Assembly: GCA_900767825.1 (NCBI GenBank)
Contig: CAAGAN010000021.1
Coordinates: 1-47,894, forward strand
Reading direction: 5' to 3'
Source of the DNA: Bacilli bacterium
GTDB lineage: Bacteria; Bacillota_I; Bacilli_A; RFN20; CAG-826
Length of the DNA: 47,894 bases
Of the stretch, positions 43,546 to 47,894 are shown one piece after another. Position 1 is the first letter of the stretch; each line of letters begins with the position of its first letter. Both the position numbers and the translations under genes were made by a program. Under the pieces are notes generated by a model. The model was not told the origin of the DNA. It ran no database searches and saw nothing but the letters and a program-made list of their open reading frames with translations.

Positions 43546-45846
43546 TTATTTTTTAAATAATTTAATCCTCAAGGCATTTAGGACAACTGTAATGGATGAA
43601 AATGACATCGCTAGAGAAGCAATCATAGGAGTAAGTACCAAATGCTGCTTACTTCCTGTGAACCAATTCGGATTCACTTTTACCCAATATAACACCCCTG
43701 CTGCTAGAGGAATTAAAATAACGTTATACATGAAAGCCCATAATAAGTTTTCTTTTATGGTCTTAACTACCCTTTTACTTAAATTAATAGCGAATGGAAC
43801 ATCATTTACTAAATCATTCATCAAGATAATATCAGAACTATTTTTAGCCACATCAGTTCCTGAACCAATAGATACTCCGATATCAGCTTTTGCTAGAGAT
43901 GGGGCATCGTTTACCCCATCGCCTACCATCAAAACGGATCTGCCTTCTTTTTGAAGTCTATCAACAACTTCTTCTTTTTGATTAGGCAAAACATTAGCAA
44001 ATACTTCATCAATGCCTAATTTAGACGCAAAATATTTGGCACTAATCTCGTTATCGCCAGTAAGCATGGCAACATGCTTGCCCATTTTCTTTAATTCTTG
44101 AATTGCTTCAACTGAATCATCTTTTAAGATGTCGCCTACTGCAATTAATCCAATTAGAATCGAATCTTTTTCTATAAATAAAACAGTATAACCATTACTA
44201 GATAAATTCATTGCCTCTTCTTTAGCAAAAGAAATATCCACTCTCCTATCATTCATTAAACTAATATTCCCAATCGAACAAGAAGAAGACGTAATTCCTT
44301 TCCCAGAAACAAAGTTGCAATTTAATTTGCTAGAAGAAATTATTCCCTGCCTCTTACCATAAGAAATTATAGCCTTGGATAATGGATGTTCAGATTTCTC
44401 TTCTAATTCACACGCTACTTCCATTAGTTGCTTTTCATCAGTATTAAAAGCAACTATTTTAGCAACGCTCATTTCCCCTTTTGTTAAAGTACCTGTTTTA
44501 TCAAAAATAACTGTATCTACCTTATTTAGTCTTTCAAAAGCCTCGGCTGAACGGATTAAGACTCCATTTTCGGCCCCTTTTCCAGTTCCGACCATAATTG
44601 ATACAGGAGTAGCTAATCCTAATGCACAAGGGCAAGAAATTACTAAAACCGAAACAGCAAGTTGGAAAGCTAAATCAAGAGGATTATTAACATCAGTTAG
44701 TACGCCACCAAATCCTAAAGAAATCCAAACAATAAAAGTAATTAAAGATAGGCCTATAACAGTAGGCACAAAGAAAAGAGAAATCCTATCAGTCAATCTA
44801 GAAATAGGAGCCTTTGACTGACTTGCCTGTTTCACTAATTCGATAATTTGAGACATGACAGTATCGTTGCCAATAGATGTGGCCTTAAATTCAAAACTAC
44901 CTTCTTTATTAGTCGTGGAACCAATGACTTTATCGCCTACGGTTTTCTTGATTAATTTTGATTCTCCAGTCAGCGAAGATTCGTCAACGTGAGAATTTCC
45001 GTCAATAATAATTCCATCACAAGGAATTGCCTGCCCTGGTTTTACAATGACAATATCTCCAACAACTAAATCTTCAGTTTTTATTTCGAAAATCTTATTG
45101 TTTCTTCTTACTGTTGCTACATCAGGCAATAGTTCAATAAGAGATGCAATCGCAGATGAAGTTTTAGAAGTAGCTTTTGCCTCTAAGAATTTTCCTAGTC
45201 CAACAATTACAGGAATCATTGCCCCTGATTCAATGTAAATGTTCATAGCGTTATTCATTAACAGTTCATGATTGTGGCTAACCTGCCCCACAATAACTAA
45301 AACAAAAGAATAGATACCATAAAGAATGGAAACAGTAGAACCCAAAGCGACTAGCGAGTCCATATTTGGGTGGAGCTTTATTAAACTTTTATACCCTGAA
45401 CTAAAGTGGGAAAAGTTTAAGATTATAATCGGGATTAGGAAAGCAAATTGGATGCTTATGTCTATTATCATTATCAACCCATAATTAGGATCATCCATCT
45501 TTGGATATCCAAAAATCATCGGCCCCATAGAAAAGACCATTAAACAAACAAGCAATACAAAGCTAACAATGACTTTTGTAAATGTTTTTTTCAGCGCGTT
45601 CTTTCTATCCGTTTCAATCTGCTTCAATGTTTTATTAACATACAATGAGCACGAATAGCCAGAAGCGTTTACGGCCTCTATAATCGCATTTTCTTTAATG
45701 ATCGAGCCATCGTAATCAACGTTCATGCTTTTACCTAGCAAAGAAACATTAACGCTATTGACTCCATTAAGTTTAGATACAGTTCTTTTGACATTGGCTT
45801 CGCAAGCTGAGCATGTCATTCCATTAACATCAAATCTTTTATTCAT
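43546..45846 (-). CDS. copA: Copper-exporting P-type ATPase CopA
   Basis: 766 residues. One N-terminal metal-binding domain with C12 and C15 (GMTCSACEANV), about eight transmembrane helices, the TGES actuator loop (293-296), the CPC metal site in SCPCALG (405-407), the phosphorylation Asp449 in DKTGTLT, and the HP/GDGVND motifs near the C-terminus. It pumps Cu(I) out of the cytosol. It is the first gene of the operon with its own CsoR-type promoter. Confidence 0.97.
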   Translation of the reverse strand: MNKRFDVNGMTCSACEANVKRTVSKLNGVNSVNVSLLGKSMNVDYDGSIIKENAIIEAVNASGYSCSLYVNKTLKQIETDRKNALKKTFTKVIVSFVLLVCLMVFSMGPMIFGYPKMDDPNYGLIMIIDISIQFAFLIPIIILNFSHFSSGYKSLIKLHPNMDSLVALGSTVSILYGIYSFVLVIVGQVSHNHELLMNNAMNIYIESGAMIPVIVGLGKFLEAKATSKTSSAIASLIELLPDVATVRRNNKIFEIKTEDLVVGDIVIVKPGQAIPCDGIIIDGNSHVDESSLTGESKLIKKTVGDKVIGSTTNKEGSFEFKATSIGNDTVMSQIIELVKQASQSKAPISRLTDRISLFFVPTVIGLSLITFIVWISLGFGGVLTDVNNPLDLAFQLAVSVLVISCPCALGLATPVSIMVGTGKGAENGVLIRSAEAFERLNKVDTVIFDKTGTLTKGEMSVAKIVAFNTDEKQLMEVACELEEKSEHPLSKAIISYGKRQGIISSSKLNCNFVSGKGITSSSCSIGNISLMNDRRVDISFAKEEAMNLSSNGYTVLFIEKDSILIGLIAVGDILKDDSVEAIQELKKMGKHVAMLTGDNEISAKYFASKLGIDEVFANVLPNQKEEVVDRLQKEGRSVLMVGDGVNDAPSLAKADIGVSIGSGTDVAKNSSDIILMNDLVNDVPFAINLSKRVVKTIKENLLWAFMYNVILIPLAAGVLYWVKVNPNWFTGSKQHLVLTPMIASLAMSFSSITVVLNALRIKLFKK

Positions 45847-45848
45847 AA

Positions 45849-45865
45849 ATACCCCCTAGGGGTGT
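45849..45865 (-). promoter_or_regulatory. CsoR operator before copA
   Basis: ATACCCCCTAGGGGTGT is a near-perfect palindrome of the CsoR operator type (TACCC...GGGTA). It starts four bases after the -10 box, so a bound repressor would cover the transcription start. A matching core, CCCCTAGGGG, recurs at 47838-47847. Confidence 0.8.
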
Positions 45866-45869
45866 CTTT

Positions 45870-45898
45870 AGTATAATTAACAGTTCGATTATATGCAA
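45870..45898 (-). promoter_or_regulatory. copA promoter
   Basis: Read leftward: TTGCAT (45898-45893), 17 bases, TATACT (45875-45870), directly upstream of the CsoR operator. Confidence 0.75.
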
Positions 45899-45929
45899 CA
45901 AAAATACATAAATGGAATCTTATATATAA

Positions 45930-46052
45930 ATGCTCATGAAAAGGATTTATAAAAGCCATATAGAACTAAAAGATACGCGCGAAACAAGCGATATAACAGT
46001 AGAAAACAACAGTTCTGCCCCACCGTTTTCAAAGTGGGAAATCATCCATTAA
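45930..46052 (+). CDS. Possible 40-residue small protein
   Basis: ATG-CTC-ATG-AAA ... encodes about 40 residues (MLMKRIYKSHIELKDTRETS ... PPFSKWEIIH). No clear ribosome binding site is present, and no family is recognised. It is divergent from copA in the only open part of 45847-46150. It may be chance. Confidence 0.3.
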   Translation: MLMKRIYKSHIELKDTRETSDITVENNSSAPPFSKWEIIH

Positions 46053-46098
46053 TTCATCATTACTTTTTAATGGGAAATTTATGGTTTTAGACAGCAAA

Positions 46099-46134
46099 AA
46101 AAGCTGCCACAGCCTATATGCCATAGCAGCTTTT
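46099..46134 (-). terminator. Rho-independent terminator after hsp20
   Basis: AAAAGCTGC and GCAGCTTTT (46126-46134) form the stem; read leftward it is followed by TTTTTTTGCTG. It lies 17 bases past the hsp20 stop and could also act on the plus strand. Confidence 0.8.
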
Positions 46135-46150
46135 CATCAACTTTAAACAG

Positions 46151-46579
46151 TTAGTCGATAGCAATTTGATGTTGTTCTTCAACCTTCTTAACATCTTCTT
46201 TTGGAAGATCGATTGACAAAACACCATCTTTATATGAGGCGTGGATATCCTTTTGTTCGATATCGCCTACATAGTAGCTACGAGTAGCTGATCCAGAGAA
46301 ACGTTCCCTATGAACAAAGCCTTCTTTTTTGCCTTCTTCATGTTTGATAGAACGATTGACCTTAGCGGTAACGGTAAGGTAGCCATCTTTCAAATTAAGG
46401 GAGATGTTATTCTTATCGAATCCAGGCAATTCGACTTCAAGAGTATATTTATCTTGGTTTTCCTTGATGTCTGTTTTCATAGATAAGGCACCAAAATTCT
46501 CAGAATTTACATCTTCGAATAGATTATCGAAGAATGGATCCAAGAAGCTTCCAGCATAACGACCAATATTGTGTGACAT
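46151..46579 (-). CDS. Small heat shock protein Hsp20
   Basis: 142 residues with an alpha-crystallin domain (MKTDIKENQDKYTLEVELPGF, NNISLNLKDGYLTVTAK, YKDGVLSIDLPK) and an HxxAID-like C-terminus. It is an ATP-independent chaperone that holds unfolding proteins. AGGAGG lies 8 bases before the ATG. Two CIRCE elements flank its promoter, so it is likely repressed by HrcA (not in the window). Confidence 0.95.
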   Translation of the reverse strand: MSHNIGRYAGSFLDPFFDNLFEDVNSENFGALSMKTDIKENQDKYTLEVELPGFDKNNISLNLKDGYLTVTAKVNRSIKHEEGKKEGFVHRERFSGSATRSYYVGDIEQKDIHASYKDGVLSIDLPKEDVKKVEEQHQIAID

Positions 46580-46600
46580 AATTTAGACCTCCTAATGGTT

Positions 46601-46627
46601 TTAGCACTCTCGTATTTCAAGTGCTAA
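46601..46627 (-). promoter_or_regulatory. CIRCE element, proximal
   Basis: TTAGCACTC-N9-AAGTGCTAA, one mismatch to the HrcA operator TTAGCACTC-N9-GAGTGCTAA. It covers the expected transcription start of hsp20. Confidence 0.9.
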
Positions 46628-46631
46628 CAAT

Positions 46632-46659
46632 ATAGTAAGCCTTTTTTTAGCAGTGTCAA
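46632..46659 (-). promoter_or_regulatory. hsp20 promoter between two CIRCE elements
   Basis: Read leftward: TTGACA (46659-46654), 16 bases, TACTAT (46637-46632). The -35 overlaps the distal CIRCE; the start region falls in the proximal one. Confidence 0.75.
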
Positions 46660-46673
46660 GGGTTGAGTGCTAA
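46647..46673 (-). promoter_or_regulatory. CIRCE-like element, distal
   Basis: TTAGCAGTG-N9-GAGTGCTAA: a perfect right arm and two mismatches in the left arm. It overlaps the hsp20 -35 box and the last bases of the upstream ybaK gene. Confidence 0.75.
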
Positions 46674-47137
46674 TTTTTTGATAAATCTTTATATTCTCCA
46701 TTTACCATAGATAATAAATCGCTTGGGTTTAGGCCGACTTGAAAGCCTCTTCTGCCACCTGAAACGTAGATTTTATCAAATAATTGAGCAGTCTCGTCTA
46801 TAAATACAGGGAACTGTTTCTTTAGGCCAATTGGAGAACATCCCCCATGAATATATCCTGTCAAAGGTAACAATTCTTTTTGTTTTATCATCGAAATAGA
46901 CTTTGAATCTGATGCTTTGGCAGCCTTCTTCAAATCCAGTTCACCAGTCACGGGAATGCAAAAAACATAATGCTCTTTCTTATCATTTTCGGTTACTAAA
47001 GTCTTAAATACGCATTCGGGATCTTCATTCAAACTATTAGCAACACCTATCCCATCAACAATTTCCTCGGAATAGACTCTTTTATCGTATTTTATATTTG
47101 CAGCGTCTAGCAAGCGCATTACATTGGTTTTATTCAT
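46670..47137 (-). CDS. ybaK: Cys-tRNA(Pro) deacylase YbaK-like
   Basis: 155 residues, standard length. YbaK/EbsC proteins clear cysteine wrongly loaded on tRNA-Pro. Visible: FKTLVTENDKKEHYVFCIPV, the lysine-containing LDLKKAAKASDSKSI, and the GYIHGGCSPIGLKKQFP loop that holds the active site. AGAAGG lies 8 bases before the ATG. Its 3' end overlaps the distal CIRCE. Confidence 0.93.
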   Translation of the reverse strand: MNKTNVMRLLDAANIKYDKRVYSEEIVDGIGVANSLNEDPECVFKTLVTENDKKEHYVFCIPVTGELDLKKAAKASDSKSISMIKQKELLPLTGYIHGGCSPIGLKKQFPVFIDETAQLFDKIYVSGGRRGFQVGLNPSDLLSMVNGEYKDLSKN

Positions 47138-47187
47138 ACTCTAGCCTTCTTACAAGTCATTATTATAGTCATATAAGCAAAAAGAAA

Positions 47188-47207
47188 AGCCCAGAATCAA
47201 CTGAGCT
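47188..47207 (-). terminator. Rho-independent terminator of the leftmost-reading membrane gene
   Basis: AGCCCAG (47188-47194) and CTGAGCT (47201-47207) pair with one G-T. Read leftward the stem leads into TTTTCTTTTT, 20 bases past the stop at 47229. Confidence 0.8.
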
Positions 47208-47228
47208 AATCATTTTTTGTTTAGTTAA

Positions 47229-47834
47229 TTACTTAACAACAGCTGCGCCGATTCCAGCAATCCCAGAAACTAATCCAAAGATACCAGAAAGAATAGCGCC
47301 AGTTTGTAATGTGCCAACAACTTCAGCCTTTGCGCCAACTAAACCAGCAAGTCCGCCAAGAATTCCGTTTAATTTTTCAGCATTGGTGCTAACAAAATTA
47401 CCAGGAGCAATAAACATGAAGATACCAGCAACGACTAGAACTAATCCAGCGACAGCGGCGACAAACTTGCCGATCTTAACTTTCTTAAAGGAGATAGCAA
47501 GTCCAGCAAGCAAAGCAACTGCACCAACAATCATCATGATAAAGCCAACTAAACCAAGAGTGCTTCCAGCCAATACTTGATTGCCGGAATTGTCTTTTGT
47601 ACCAAAGAAGACATCGGTTCCTTTGTAGATGGAGCCTTCAGTTGTCGAAGAAGTAGTGACAAGCTTGCTTCCAGCAAAGTCCATGGTAACTGAGAGGACA
47701 ATTGCTAATACGGCAAAGACGAGGGCTGCTGCCATGATGAAAACTGGCAACATTGATTTTTTAACTTTTTTAGCCGAGAGTATCCGTTTAATTGTGTAAA
47801 CATTCCTGAATGAAATGAAGGGATGGTTGCACAA
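47229..47834 (-). CDS. Small multi-TM membrane protein of unknown function
   Basis: Up to 201 residues. Four hydrophobic segments (about MLPVFIMAAALVFAVLAIVLSV, LGLVGFIMMIVGAVALLAGL, FVAAVAGLVLVVAGIFMFI, ILSGIFGLVSGIAGIGAAVV) and a polar loop with many Thr/Gly/Ser. The start is uncertain: a TTG at 47834 or the ATG at 47753, which begins just before the first helix but lacks a ribosome binding site. I recognise no family. A GACCCCTAGGGGTC palindrome lies just upstream. Confidence 0.65.
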   Translation of the reverse strand: MCNHPFISFRNVYTIKRILSAKKVKKSMLPVFIMAAALVFAVLAIVLSVTMDFAGSKLVTTSSTTEGSIYKGTDVFFGTKDNSGNQVLAGSTLGLVGFIMMIVGAVALLAGLAISFKKVKIGKFVAAVAGLVLVVAGIFMFIAPGNFVSTNAEKLNGILGGLAGLVGAKAEVVGTLQTGAILSGIFGLVSGIAGIGAAVVK

Positions 47835-47835
47835 T

Positions 47836-47849
47836 GACCCCTAGGGGTC
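47836..47849. promoter_or_regulatory. Palindrome sharing its core with the copA operator
   Basis: GACCCCTAGGGGTC is a perfect 14-bp palindrome; its CCCCTAGGGG core equals that of the CsoR site at 45849-45865. It is just upstream of the last gene and beside unusually GC-rich DNA (GTCGCGCGGCGG). No clear promoter is seen, so the role is open. Confidence 0.4.
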
Positions 47850-47894
47850 GCGCGGCGGAATTGACAAAGAAAAAGCAGGAACTCACAATTTTAA

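Noticed and set aside
43592..43954. Open frames on the plus strand inside copA
   Set aside because: They are shadows of the copA reading frame and have no ribosome binding site or family match.
1..47894. CRISPR arrays, tRNA, rRNA or prophage genes
   Set aside because: No regularly spaced repeats, cloverleaf candidates, rRNA-like stretches, integrase, capsid or terminase genes were seen on reading the sequence.

Overview
The window is AT-rich DNA from a low-GC Gram-positive bacterium (Bacillota). Its replication and repair block (dnaX-ybaB-recR-tmk-holB-ricT-rsmI), comFA/comFC, the prfA-prmC-Sua5 block, CsoR-type copper control and CIRCE-controlled hsp20 are all typical of Bacilli and their relatives. 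I infer a lineage near Erysipelotrichia or the non-recoded relatives of Mollicutes, but the sequence does not fix this. The genetic code is standard: prfB (RF2) is present with its programmed frameshift, and recR, folD, a HAD phosphatase, comFC, the Sua5-RpiB gene, an RluA-type gene and a patatin gene all end in TGA. I saw no rRNA, tRNA, tmRNA, SRP RNA or CRISPR array.

Layout. (1) 1-6250 is an accessory region. It has a possible Clp fragment, then a leftward set (radical SAM/SPASM enzyme, PPC-domain lipoprotein, small membrane protein) divergent from a rightward set (ECF-like sigma factor, single-TM anti-sigma-like protein, Cys-peptidase-like protein). Three copies of one promoter-like motif with identical 17-bp spacing precede these three transcription units, which points to one small sigma-factor regulon. 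A decayed insertion element follows. (2) 6267-20016 is a long leftward run: ThyX-like, folD, secG, HAD phosphatase, uvrB, yitT-like, prfB, secA, comFC, comFA, a Sua5-RpiB fusion, prmC, prfA. (3) 20147-26499 is the rightward dnaX...rsmI cluster. (4) 26500-34037 is leftward: patatin, RluA-type pseudouridine synthase, DUF1538-type membrane protein, two PII-like proteins, YfhO. (5) 34180-35819 is rightward: a 5'-nucleotidase-like lipoprotein interrupted by one in-frame TGA, then a 36-aa membrane peptide. (6) 35820-41811 is leftward: aguB, an arginine decarboxylase-agmatine deiminase fusion, a Cof-type HAD and a GH2 enzyme. (7) 41868-43052 is a rightward M24 peptidase. (8) 43049-47834 is leftward: the copper operon copA-copZ-csoR, hsp20 with two CIRCE elements, ybaK and a small membrane protein.

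How the genes work together. Three steps of putrescine synthesis (arginine to agmatine to N-carbamoylputrescine to putrescine) are packed into two adjacent genes. Copper export, chaperoning and sensing form one operon behind a CsoR-type operator. The DUF1538 protein and two overlapping PII-like genes look like a transporter with its own regulators. Both release factors and their methyltransferase lie in one leftward block with secA and competence genes.

The strongest candidates for something undescribed are the sigma/radical-SAM/lipoprotein/Cys-peptidase regulon, the decarboxylase-deiminase fusion, the DUF1538-PII-PII module and the Sua5-RpiB fusion.
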